Assembly (NCBI RefSeq): GCF_029873635.1
Contig: NC_080423.1
Span: 98,204,397-98,268,396 of the forward strand
DNA: 64,000 bases
Source of the DNA: Malania oleifera
Lineage: Eukaryota; Streptophyta; Magnoliopsida; Santalales; Ximeniaceae
Direction of reading: 5' to 3'
Of the stretch, positions 24,893 through 36,905 are shown piece after piece. Each line of letters starts with the position of its first letter. Positions within the stretch are counted from its first letter, which is position 1. The position numbers and the translations under genes were made by a program. Under the pieces are notes generated by a model that was given only the letters and a program-made list of their open reading frames with translations, was not told the origin of the DNA and ran no database searches.

Positions 24893-26651
24893 TGATTACG
24901 CGCTTAAATTGCATAATAAAGTATTTTAATTTATGCATTACGAATTATATTTTTAATTAAATGTCTAATTAATTTCAATAAATTAACATTGTGTCATGTT
25001 TATAACATTTGGGTTTTATTAAGTAAATTATGAATTTTTGGTATCTTTTTATCGCAGGACGATTATTGGAAGCTAAAAATCAACAGTACTTCATAATCTG
25101 GGCGTAACTTTCTCGTCCGAATTCCGATCAAGATGATTCAAAATTATGGGGAAAACTGAGAAAGACCTACAACTTTTGTGTTTTGAGTTTTGAGAGTTAC
25201 AGACTATAAGAAAGTTGAAATTGGGTTTGTGCGTTGGGAAATAAAACAGAAAAAAAGAAGAAACAAGAAAAAAAATAAATAAAAAATAAAGTGGGTCGGG
25301 TCTTGATGTCACCCGGCCATGCAAGCCCAATATATGTATGTGTGTGTGTGTTTGTTGGAGTTAGGCGTTGGCTGGCAGTGGACAGCTGGAGTAAATCAAT
25401 TGGAAAAAGAAAAGAAAATGAGGTAAGGCATTTAATTAAAAGTGGGGGCTTATTTTGGGTGAAAGAAAAATAGGATAAAAGGAGGCCTGGGAGCTGATGT
25501 AGGCGCTGGGGGGAGTCTTAAGAAGGCAGGCACGCTGGTAGGAGGGGGAAGGATTGAAATGTAAAGGAAAAGAAAGTTAAATAAAAAGGGCTAGGTAAAA
25601 AAAAAGGGGGGGGGATAGGGTTTTTGCTTTAGTAGGTAGATTAGGGTTTTGGAAGAAAATGAGGAAGTGGCGTGAGGGGGCTGGTTTCTCTTGAAGGAGC
25701 TGCGCCGCACACACACCAAGAAGCTCCTCACGGCCATTCTCACTCTCTCTCTCTTTCTCTATCTCTCTCTCTTCTTGTGTATTTAAATAGTTTTTTTGAG
25801 TTATTAATACTTTTTCTTTGTCATTTTCCATGAATATCTTAGTGTGTGGTTTGAGTTATTTATTACATTAAATAGTTATCTTCAAAGTTATTGTTGAGAT
25901 TATTCTCTCTCTCTCTCTCTCCTTTGTTGTCTTTAGTTGTATTAGTTTACTTCTTTGTCGTTTTTTTTTTTAATACCTTGTTGTTATTTTAATTGTATTT
26001 GTTTACTTTAATATCATTTTTAAATTTTCTGTTGGAACCTTGTTGTTTAATTTCTTTTTCACTTTAATATTATTTTAAATATTTTGTTGGAGTTTTCTAT
26101 TAGATTGAGTTTAATTTATTATTCTACTCTAAGTCATTCTAAATATCTTGTTGGAGCTTTAATTAGTTTAAATCTAGTTATCTTTATTTAAGAGTTGTTT
26201 GAGTTTATTTATTGTTAGGTTTAGTTTATTTATTTAGTTGAGCTTTACTTATTGTTTAGTTTAGTTTATTTTTATTTAGTTGAGACATGGCATGATCTTT
26301 ATATTTCATTCAAGTTATCATTGTGTTGGGTTGGGCGTTTAATCTTAAGTCATTGTTGAGGTTTAATTTTAGTCTATTTTTATTTAATTAGTGAGTTGTT
26401 TGATCGGTTTATGTGTGCTAAATTTTTAGTTTAGGTTTTGCGTCATTTCAATTCCATCACAAACTTTCAAAAATCCCAAAATTTTGAATCTGAACCATGT
26501 TTAGTAAAATTTGTTTTCTTATTTTCTTTACCTATTTCATGCTAGTTTAGAACTAATCTGCATTCCCCGTGGAGAAGATTTGGCCTATTTACACAACGTA
26601 GATCCTATACTTGGGATAGCTCTAGTGCTACTCATTTTTAAAAGTGAGTCA
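24893..26651 (+). mobile_element. Solo LTR A, 1759 bp, TSD ACCCC
   Basis: It begins TGATTACGCG and ends GTGAGTCA, with terminal TGA/TCA. It is flanked by ACCCC at 24888-24892 and 26652-26656. Removing it joins D LTR sequence collinear with the 5' LTR near 62137. It has no coding capacity. The end region 'cattccccgtggagaagat' followed by 'atacttgggatag' resembles the 3' part of long LTRs of Tat/Ogre-type Ty3/gypsy elements; that family call is from memory. Orientation is inferred from that end. CT and GA tracts lie at 25740-25775 and 25904-25922. Open frames inside are not genes. Confidence 0.85.
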
Positions 26652-27334
26652 ACCCCGCCATGGAGCTTGCTAAGCTCGATCTCGAGTTGGTCCTTAAAAA
26701 TGATTTGTATATTGGGGTGAGACGCTTTTCAGTAAGGCAGATTAAGTTAATATCAGTGTGTGATCAGTATGAGTTTTTGTGTATACCGAAAACATCTCAT
26801 TCTCCATTTAACTGAAACTAACGTTTCGCAAAATAACACTCACACTGATACCTTTGAAAATATGCATTTGCTTTCACAATATAAACCAATTCAATAAATA
26901 AATACCATTTACATAAATTAACATATATGCGTAAAAGACACTCCCTAAGACTAAACAACATGCTTAACCCCCATGATGGGTTGTGCGGCCTAGAGGCTAG
27001 ACTTAGCCCTGGGGGATCAACCCAGACAAAGTCAAAGCAACCATCTGCAAGTACGTCTATAGGCATCCACAACCCAGTTGCAGGTCTAATTGCCTTACCA
27101 CTTCCTGGTCCAGACCCCAGGGAAGGTACAACAACTCTACGCCGATTAATCGACTGAAACCACCCTACACTTCCACTACAGTGTGGGATCACATGGCCAA
27201 ATAATTTCCTAACAACGATACCGTGCTCACAATACAACTGGTCCTTAGGGTTCTTATACCATATCATGCAATTTAAGTAATGAAAATTGTAGTATAAATC
27301 TTATTTCGTATAAAATCTATCATTTCACAATAAA

Positions 27335-27509
27335 ACCCGGCTCTCCACCATCAAATACAACTCGGCTCTAAACTGTCAAATAAAACCCGACCCTCGACCG
27401 TCAAATACAACTTGGCTCTCAACTGTCAAATAGAACTCGGCCCTTGGCCATCAAACACAACTTGGCTCTCAGTCGTCAAATAGAACCTGGCCCTCGGTCG
27501 TCAAGTACC
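27335..27509. repeat. 7 x 25-bp tandem array inside the 3' LTR of D
   Basis: Units start ACCCGGCTCTCC, ACTCGGCTCTAA, ACCCGACCCTCG, ACTTGGCTCTCA, ACTCGGCCCTTG, ACTTGGCTCTCA and ACCTGGCCCTCG, each followed by a GTCAAATA-type end. All are exactly 25 bp. The whole array is missing from the 5' LTR of the same element. Confidence 0.9.
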
Positions 27510-29285
27510 ACTCAGTATTTCACACTAACAATTCCAGTATTTTTCATAAACAATTTAGTATTTTCACAACCAATGTAAATCACCATTTTACAACATATTT
27601 TTACAACCATACCTAATTTCGGTATTTCAATAAACCATATAGATCATTCACCTGCCACACAATTTCAGTATTTGAATATAATCCAATATGTAATAACCCG
27701 AACCTAGAAAATAAAATAAAAGGGAAATAAATAATGGAAAGGAAGAAAAATTTCAGGGCAGCACATGTAACGACCCGAAATTCATTACCATTTTTTTATA
27801 GATAATAATTAAAATTAAAATTACTCTGATACCCTTGTATTATCGACTATAACATCTCAGGCCCCAAGTGAGCACTGAGGAATCCCTGATCATGTACACA
27901 CCTACGCAGCGGAACACATAAACTGTGCATCCACATTTATAATACCAAAATTTAGTAATTCTTCCCAAACCATACATACATATATATACATCACTCCAGT
28001 ATCATCTACTCAAAAATACAATCTCCTATATATACTTACCCTACAAACAGGGTAGTGTAATCACCCTTTCTATCTGCGAGCATGATTTGCTCGCCTAACT
28101 GGATCACCTAAAAATTATTAAATCACTGGGGTGAGACAACGCTCAGTAAGAGGAAATATGTTATTACTAGTGTGTGGCAATAGAGCTACATAAATACTAT
28201 ACTGATAAGTAATTAAAATAGTGAAAGCTGATAATACAATATACAGTACATTTCATATCTATTATGGTTTAAAATACATTTGTAATATCTGAGTTTCTAC
28301 TTATTCATACTTCTAGTATTGGAATATGTCTACTGATATTCTATAAATCTTTATACATATACATAATTGTGAAAATACCCTAGAAAATTGAACGTCGTGA
28401 TTTAACCCCTCATAACAAAATTGTGCAGCCCGTAGGCGGGACTTAACTTCGGTTGGCCTACTAAGTAAGTCAACTGTAACTCTACCAATCCTCAGCCCAA
28501 CCAATCTACAACCTCTCCTAGGCATGGTACTGGTATCTACCTCGTCAAACCGGCCACCTCAACCCAGACTTCTGGGGAGCCTGCAATCCCTCCAAGCATG
28601 GTTAACGAAAACCTTCCACACATTATCTAAGATGTGTGGTTGCACTCTAATTTGTAATAGCAACGGTACCGTGCTCTACTGACTGGACATAAATTGACTC
28701 ATTTGGGTCTGATACTGTGTATACTATTTTCTATATATATCTTACTATTTCATCATGATTCAAAAATAACCATAACACTGAAAACTATGTTGAAAAATAT
28801 TGTATTAACTGTTTTGTAATATCTAAACTTTATAAACTATAATAACTTATCTATAATATCTGAACTGCATAAATTGTATATCATAGTGTTATGGCTTTAA
28901 CATTGTGGAAAACATGGTAATCTGTACATGCTATAAAATATCTGTCTGTATATACACTGTAATTCATAATTCTGTAAAATCTGATAAAACATATTTTTGC
29001 ATGCGTACTGTAAATCATAGCAGTCTAGAAGTTGTATAATTCATATACTAATCTAGTACTATCTCATGACACACAGCTATATAAATAAATATCTCATATA
29101 CTGATAACCGTATTTCCTAATATACAAATAATTTCTAAACTGAATAATAATCTGGAAAAATATATAATTTATTAATAAATATTCTAAAATTCGTAGCATA
29201 ACATATTTCCTTTACCTATCTAACTGGGAGGCTTGCCTCCAATTCAACTCTTACACCCTCGGCATACCAACCTCAAAATCCTATA

Positions 29286-29288
<3 letters not shown>

Positions 29289-29370
<82 letters not shown>
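29289..29370. repeat. Compound (AC)n(AT)n microsatellite in the B 3' LTR
   Basis: 82 bp here against 64 bp at the same place in the 5' LTR (49155-49218), showing slippage since insertion. Confidence 0.95.
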
Positions 29371-29372
<2 letters not shown>

Positions 29373-29809
29373 CCCAGAAAATCACCACACACATATTTCC
29401 TAAACCTTCATATTCACAATTTCTTAAACTTTAATATACTTGGGCTCCTAAAAAAATATCTGTTGGGGTCCTCAACCCATGCCTACAGGGTCCCAAAAAC
29501 ACCCTAATTTTTACTTCGCAAAATACTAGTATTTTCTCATACAACACCAAATCTAAATTTAAATAAACTTGGTAATACTAAAAATACCCAAATAATCTTC
29601 TTACCCTGATTTTGGGATGGCACCCAAACTTCTCAAATCAACACTCTACTTCGTCTAGGTTGTAGAGAATCTCCCCAAATCACCATGATAGCTTTTAATC
29701 GTCAAACTGGGGAGGAATGGGGTCAGATTTGTTGAGAGAAGTGAGAGAAACCAAGTTAGAGGAAGAAAGAAAACATATAAAATGAATTCTCTCGCTGCTA
29801 ACCCGATTT

Positions 29810-30020
29810 TTGCATATTTATAAACGTCTTGACACGTGGATTCGTCGACGAGCCACGTCACCTCGTTGATGAGACCAAGAATACTGTTTGTTGACAAACA
29901 TCTAACTCTCGTTGACGAGTTTCAGGCCCTAGAATTAACCCCTCGGTAAATTCTCGTCGACGAGTCATGTGTCCACATTGACAAGTTCGTCAACAAACTC
30001 TTTGTGTTCGTCGACAAGCC
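29810..30020 (-). promoter_or_regulatory. U3 core promoter of the B 3' LTR with palindrome cluster
   Basis: TATAAATA on the minus strand (29815-29822) is preceded upstream by several TTCGTCGACGAG/CTCGTCGACGAG-type motifs at about 29840-30020, some decayed to TTGACGAG or TCGACAAG. The same arrangement occurs in the 5' LTR, with TATA at 49685-49692. Confidence 0.5.
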
Positions 30021-30359
30021 CCTACAGAGCCTTTTTGAAAAATTCTTTTCTCTCTCCCTTATTTATAATTTAATTTCTATAATTGTCTGGGTTACTACAT
30101 TCTCCTCTCCTTATAAAATTTCATCATTGAAATTCGTTATCTGTATTGAACACTATCTTTAAAGAAAAATGGCTACTTATTTTACTACTCACCCTCACTT
30201 ATGGTGGAGGAATACCGTGGTTACATTCAGGGTTTTGGGAGATTACAAATATACTCATAAAAGAAAATTCTCTCAAAACTAAAACACTGTCTATCCTATA
30301 ATCTAAAATACAATTATACGTTTATCACTTTGTATTAAATAAACAAAATTGCCTTTATC

Positions 30360-31155
30360 TAAACAGCACTAACTAATACTGTACCCATTAAATAGGTGTG
30401 GGTATTTCTGTCTGATCTCCTCCTCAAGCTCCCACGAAACTTCTTCTATAGCATGATTTCTCCACAAAACTTTCACTAACTTAATTTTCTTGGTGCGTAA
30501 CTCCTCTTCCTTCCTGTCTAAGATCTGCACTGGCGTTTCCTCATACACCAGTGAATCCCTAAGTTATATCTCTGTATAACTAATCATGTGGGATGAGTCT
30601 GAGACATATTTCCTCAACATGGAAACATGAAATATGTCATGTATTTTAGATAGAGCTAGTGGTAGAGCTAGCCTGTAGGCAACTGACCCCACTCTCTCAA
30701 GTATTTCGAATGGGTCAATGTACCTAGGGCTCAACTTACCCTTATTCCCAAATCTCATAACTCCTCTCAATGGAGCTATCTTATCAAATTCTAACTCCCA
30801 GCGGCAAGTATCTGCGTATCTTTTTTGCCAACTCTGAGTTGCACTAATTTTGTCTTTAATTAGTCGGACTTTATCGTACACCTGTTGCACCAATTCTGAT
30901 CCCAAAACTTGCCTCTCCCTCACTTCGTCCCAGTACAATGGAGAACGACACTTCCTACCATACAACGCTTCGTAAGGTGTCATGCCGATGCTGGCCTGAT
31001 AGCTATTATTATATGCAAACTCAACTAACAACATATACTGGGTCCAACTACCCCCAAAATCCAGCACGCATGCTTGCAGTATATCCTCAAGTATCTGGAT
31101 TGTTTTCTCTGTTTGCTCATCAGTTTGAGGATGATATGTCGTGCTGAATGGTAAC
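30360..31155 (-). pseudogene. Element B integrase C-terminal half and chromodomain-like tail
   Basis: This encodes the end of the Ty3/gypsy integrase. The core end has VEFAYNNSYQASIGMTPYEA and YGRKCRSPLYWDEV. The GPF/Y-type module carries the KLSPRYIDPFEILERVG segment and HDIFHVSMLRKYV. A long frame runs from 31067 to 30564; the tail continues to about 30360 in frames with stops and is the chromodomain-like extension of chromoviruses. It is separated from the rest of integrase by insertion F (31156-33471), so no full enzyme can be made. Confidence 0.85.
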
Positions 31156-31934
31156 TGTTAATTTAGGTGTAATCCCAAGAGGGGGGGGTGAATTGGGTAT
31201 TTTCAAAAACCTTTACCACTTAAACCCTATTTCTAAATTTATTAAGTTGATTGTTGACGTATAAGACTGATTTTAAATTATTATACCAATGAATTCTTTC
31301 CACCCAATTAATTTTCAAGTACGTGTGGGGTTATTCAACATACACATACAAGATAGATATTTAAATGCGATGTAGAAAATAAAAAGAGTAAAGGAAGAGA
31401 GAAGGCAAACATATATTTTACGAGGTTCATCCAACTCGGCCTACATCCTCGCCTTGAGCAACCCACTCAAGGATTCAACTGATTCCCTGCTCCTTTAACT
31501 GGGACAGAGCTTCCCTTACATCCGCTGCTTACAAGAGGCACAACTTCCTCCTCACGCGGTTCACAACCCGAACTGTGATTACAATATAATTTCCAATCTG
31601 CAAAACAAATCAAGATTTGCTTCTAATAAAGCTAGTGAGTACAATTGAAACCTTACACATATCCATATGATGAAACTTGAAGCTCAGTACGTATGTAACG
31701 ATATAATCATTAGATGAATGATATGCTTCAACACACAATTTCCCTTTTTATCAAATCTCCCAAAAGTATGATATAAGTAAAAGCTTTGGAAAAAATTAGG
31801 GTTCTAGTTCACCTTACGAAAATGCACAAATATCAAATGTGAACTTATCAAAAGCTTTGTCTTAAATATTATATCGATCAAAATCAAAAAGCTTTCTATC
31901 AAATATTCAATCACAATACGATCTTTGTAATATG

Positions 31935-31978
<44 letters not shown>

Positions 31979-33471
31979 GATTTCTAAAGATCAAAAACTA
32001 CTATAATGTTTTCCAGAAAATATCCTTCAATAAAATATATAGTGATGAACACTAAGGATATTTAATCAAGTGGTTTTAAGACATAAAAAATATAGAGATA
32101 TTTAATCAAGTGGTTTTAAGACATAAAAAATATAGAGCCTTTAACTGAATACACACTTGAATCAAAACCGTTTAACCAATGGTGAAAACTTTTCTCAAGT
32201 ATTGATTTTATAAAAATAATCTATAAGTACACTCAAGATCAATCACTCAGCTTATATTCAATAATAGCTTTTGAGATGAAAAGTTCTTTGAAAACTAAAT
32301 ATCAACAAGTAAATCAGTTTATATGAAGAACTCTAGGAGACTAAATATTAACAAATAGTTTGATTTACCAAACCTCAATATCAAAATGCTTGCACAATAA
32401 TCACAAGAAAACCTTTTGAGAATCAAAGAAGCTTTAGCTCATATGTGTAGTATAAGATTTGAAATCCCAATCACAACCTCAGTAGTGTCATCTCCCAAGC
32501 TGTGCTAATATGCTCAATTGTATGCTAAAGGTTTGATTTTCTTCTTCTTGTGGTTGTTTCTTATCGTTCTTCTTGTTGATCTTAACATTCAGGCACTAGG
32601 GTTTAGATGTTCATTATATAAGTACCTTGCCCTTAGAATGAATCTTAACCATTGGATCAAAAAATAATTCGCGAGTTCTCTCATTAAAAATTAAATTTTT
32701 AAACTTTCCCACAGGTTCAGACGACTGAGGGTTAAGGCTCAGACGACTGAAGTCCTTTAGAGCTTTGAAAAAACTTAACCTGGACACAGGGTCAGATGAC
32801 TGAAGTTAGGGTTTAACCTTCTGAAGTGTTGGGTTCAGACGATTGAAGTCTGAGTTCAATCTTCTGATGTGCTTTTGTCAGGTTACGTGTTTCACCATAA
32901 ATCCTTCAGACAACTAAACTTAATCTTCGGTCTTCTAAAGAAATTCTTCAGATGACTGAGCTTAACTTCGATCTTCTGAAGCTGAATCTTCAGACGACTG
33001 AACATTGAGTTCGGTCTTCTGAACTAACCATTTTCTGAATTTTTCCTTTTTAGTTTCAAAAATATGTTTTTGCTCATTTTCTTTGCTGTTTTATAAAATA
33101 TTTTTCAGGGTTCAAAAATATCTCTAAGTCCATAAATATCCTCTAATGATGTTCATGAGATGCATGAGTCCTAAGATCAGTCTAGGGTATATGTTGAGTC
33201 TCAAATTAAATCATATGAAAGATGTGAATACATTTAGTTCTAAATACCCATTCCCATGACGTTCTTGAACTTGCCGCTTGCATCTTCATTCTTCTACTCT
33301 TTTAGTTCCATGGAGTTTGCCAAGATGTATATACTTTAGTCTTCATGACTTCCATGACTTGCTATCCTTCCGTGCATGCTAAATATTGTTTATGCTCACA
33401 ATCTCAATGCACATATCAAATACCAAGTGATTTTTCATTATCAAAACCGGATTGGACTCATAGAGTCAACA
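31156..33471. mobile_element. Insertion F: LTR-type element without coding sequence
   Basis: It begins TGTTAATTTAGG and ends GAGTCAACA, flanked by GTAAC (31151-31155) and ATAAC (33472-33476), a TSD with one mismatch. It interrupts the B integrase, which resumes on both sides. The 2316 bp have TG...CA ends and no gag-pol, so it is a solo LTR or a non-autonomous LTR element. It contains a perfect 40-bp tandem duplication (32058-32097 and 32098-32137), a (TA) microsatellite at about 31939-31973, and a degenerate CAGACGACTGA repeat field at 32716-33030. The phrase 'aatcccaagaggggg' near one end is common in plant LTRs; I cannot name the family. Confidence 0.72.
32716..33030. repeat. Degenerate CAGACGACTGA / CTTCTGAA repeat field in F
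   Basis: At least seven copies or variants of CAGACGACTGA, including CAGATGACTGA and CAGACGATTGA, alternate with inverted-looking TCTTCTGAA/ACCTTCTGAA words. Spacing is irregular, roughly 20-60 bp. Confidence 0.65.
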
Positions 33472-33476
33472 ATAAC

Positions 33477-34083
33477 TGAGACCCCAAAGCTTCCTACAAA
33501 CTCCTCCAAAATCGTGATGTAAAACGCCGGTCACGGTCTGAAATAATGGATACTGACACTCCATGGGGTCGAACTATCTCCTGAATGCAGATCTCTGTCA
33601 GTTTGTACGTAGGGTAGCCAACATTAATAGGTAGAAAGTGGGTTGTTTTTGTCAATTGGTCGACAATCACCCAGATAGCATTCTGACCATGCAATGTCGA
33701 TGGTAACCCAGTGATGAAATCCATGGATATGTGATCCCACTTCCACTCAAGGATGTGAAGTGGCTGCAACTGTCCTGCCGGCCTCTGGTGCTTAGCCTTT
33801 ATCTACTGGAACATCAAACACTGCTACACAAATTCAGCTACCTCCCTCTTCATTCTACTCCACCAGACTCGATACATTTTAGTGCTACTAGGATGAACTG
33901 TGTATAGGGATCTGTCAGCCTCCTCTAATATAGTCCTCCTAATCTCAGCATCTGCAGGAACACATAGTCTGACACGGAACCTCATGGCTCCATCTTCTGA
34001 AATATTGAACTCCTCTTCCTGCCCATTCCACACTTTCTCTATCAATTCTGCCAACTCTACGTCATTCTTTTGTGCATTTTTAA
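33477..34083 (-). pseudogene. Element B integrase zinc-binding region and core start
   Basis: Frame 34083-33824 encodes the segment before and including the HHCC finger (AMRFRVRLCVPADAEIRR, RSLYTVH, then MKREVAEFV). The expected residues between KMYR and WWSRMK are partly deleted. Frame 33769-33494 holds the core start with [11 protein letters not shown], whose Asp corresponds to the first catalytic acid, and [15 protein letters not shown] with the second. It is bounded by insertions F and C. Confidence 0.85.
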
Positions 34084-36502
34084 TGTGACGCCCCAATTTT
34101 CGTACAATTTTTTTTCAATAATAATAAATAATTACACGTCATCCATAACATTTACAAATCGGTAACGTCAACAATCCTACTATCATTCATACTACCCGAC
34201 CCACATTGGGTACCAAGTAAAAAATTATTTTATAATTCAATCTAACAGCGGAAGATAGTATATACATATCAGTCAGAATACAATACCCAGAATATCAAGG
34301 TACATAAATACACAATACTATCTTATACCCAAAAATAATACAACCCTAGGGAATCACACCTCCCTTGTTCCAACTCACCCTGTATATCAGGGTCTCAGCT
34401 CCCTATGATCACGGAGCTTTACCACCTGGCCTATCTCTGTCCCTTGAAAAATTTAGATAATTTGGGTGAGACACATTTCAGTAAGAAGGAATAAATTATT
34501 TACAGTGTGTGGCCATATGAGTACAATTATAATACACTTTATTTTCAAATCACCATTTCATTTGAGAAAATACACTGATATACACATTCTCATAATCGTA
34601 TAGATATACAACACAAGCTTTTATAAGCTTTAAAATAATTTATCAAATTCAATGATATCCAACACATAATTATCCATGAAGTTCTTGAGAATAAAGAAGA
34701 TTACCCGCCTATACAGGTAGCTTCCCTCTGCCCTAACACATTATGCAGCCGAGTATGGCCACATCTGATACCTATCAAGGCACTCACCTTACTTAATAAG
34801 CCCTCAGGTGGAGAGTTTCACTTCGCCTTAATTATTTATATTATTAACTCACACGGTTCCATTTCTCAATTTTATCATTCTTTATTTCTCAATTTCCATT
34901 CTTTCTTTCATTTCTCATTTTAGCCAATGTTATCATTTTTTTACTTTTGGTTTCCATTTTTCTTTCCGGCTAATGAGTATCCTCAGTATCAAATACCAAC
35001 ATTGCGTCTGTAACTCATAGCCACCCTGAGGATCTTTCTATACACGCCATGCTTCCCCCCATGGTCAAGGTTGTGCGGCCCGAAGGCTGGATCTAACCGC
35101 GGTTGGCCGACCCGGTTAGATCAAATATCATATCACATATCACGCCTGTAGTACGACTAGCCGACCTATAACCCTGATCCGGACTTAGGGGGCCCAACAA
35201 CCGTACACAATGGCACAGTCAACTGTTAAGCCATACGCTCCAAGAGTCCGTGTGGTTGCACTAACACCACTAGCAACGGTACCGTGCTCAATATCATAAC
35301 CATCCAATAGGGTTTACCACCATATACCCACAATCATTATGCGATATTGGCATTTTATCATTCATATTTCACATATTTCCACATTTCTCATTTTCATATT
35401 GCAGAATTAACATTGCAATATTTTCATTTCACATACTCACATTTCAATATCAGTATTCTCAACACATTTCATCATTTAAATGATATTTTCTCAGTTTATA
35501 ATTCATCTCATCTCATACTATCATATACATATATTATTTCACAATTACTCAATATTTCTCAAAATACAGTTCCATATTTCACCTTTCTTCATTTTCTCAG
35601 AAAATACATTTCTTGCACATTTTACTTTCATCATTTCCCACATTTCAATTCTCATATTAAAACACATTTCAGTATCACATATTTCACAGGGTAAATCATC
35701 TAACTCAGTTTAAACATTTTTTAATATAAATCACATGCCACACAAATTTCATCTAATATTTATATCATTATAAATTTCAGGTAAAATAACATACGCCATT
35801 TTTACATATTTCTCAACCCATAATTTTCATAAAAATACTGTTATAATTTATTCCCCTTACTTGGCTTACTGAGACTCATTAGGACCCAAATCCTACCCCC
35901 TTGGCGCCTAAAATTTAACTTCTACAATTTACATTTTTTCCAGATTAATTAATCTATTTCTCCAAAATAATACTTATCTAACCTTCCCTAGGCTCCATAT
36001 ACCTCAAATTAATATTTAAACTATTATTTAACACCCCCACTTAATTTTTCTGAATTTTACCTGCGGGTCCCAAAATTACACCCGCGGCGCTCACCCGAAC
36101 CCTAAATTTCAGAAATCCTACTTCAGCCCGAGATGCTCAATATTTTAGCATTTTTAAATTAATGCTAATTAATTAAAAATAAGCCCCTTAATAACCCCCG
36201 TACCCCAAATTTGGGGTTTTGACCCGACACCCCCACAAAAATTCCGTCCGGCTAGACTTGTAGAGAATGATCCCTAGATTCTCGTGGTGGTGTCCGTTCA
36301 TCAATTGGACTTATATTTTGTAAGAAATTAAAGAAAAAGGAAAAAATGACTTACCCCAGGGAATACGCTTATGTCGCTCCTACCACCGATTCGCTCCGGT
36401 AGAAATGACGGTAGCGGCGAATGGAGTCCAATGGTATCTTCGGATTTTCGATCGGGCGAAAATCCATCATGAAATCGAGGAGAGAGGGAGAGCGAATGAG
36501 AG

Positions 36503-36533
<31 letters not shown>

Positions 36534-36892
36534 TTCAGAGCTGTGCTGCAGCAGAATAAAGAAAAGAAAAGAAAAGTAAAGAAAGAATAAGAAGAAGATA
36601 ATGAGGGGGGGGGGGCGGCTGCTCCTTTCAATTAAAATCAAACCTTCTTGAAGGATTCAGATCCTTCAGGAAGGTATATAATAATAATAATAATAATAAT
36701 ATATTTAATTAATATTAATAATAATATATTTTATTAATAAAATAAAAATAAATTTTAATTAAATTTTTTCCCTTTTTTTATTCGATTAATTAATTAATTA
36801 ATTTATTTATTTATTAGTATTATTATTTTATTTTTATTTTTTTTGGGAAATCGTTCCACTCATCTTCTATATCCCTTTTTGGGGTTATTACA
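34084..36892 (-). repeat. 3' LTR of element C
   Basis: 2809 bp, matching 41615-44368 throughout. It contains the 'aatatcataaccatc' block with low-complexity T/C-rich open frames (about 35347-35713) that are also present in the other LTR and are not genes. The polypurine tract (complement of 36893-36905) abuts it. A GA tract lies at about 36505-36533. Confidence 0.92.
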
Positions 36893-36905
36893 TTCTCCCT
36901 TCCTT

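Larger units (their letters stand above)
27766..30099 (-). repeat. 3' LTR of element B
   Basis: 2334 bp, matching 47788-49984 along its length. It carries the compound (AC)n(AT)n microsatellite at 29289-29370. A minus-strand TATAAATA lies at 29815-29822, with a cluster of TCGTCGACGA-type palindromes on its upstream (higher-coordinate) side. A polypurine tract on the minus strand (complement of 30100-30112) abuts it. Confidence 0.88.

Noticed and set aside
26818-27267. 149-residue minus-strand open frame with a counterpart at 62386-62718
   Set aside because: Both lie at the same place in the two LTRs of element D; similarity reflects the LTR duplication, no domain is recognisable, and the 5' copy is shorter.
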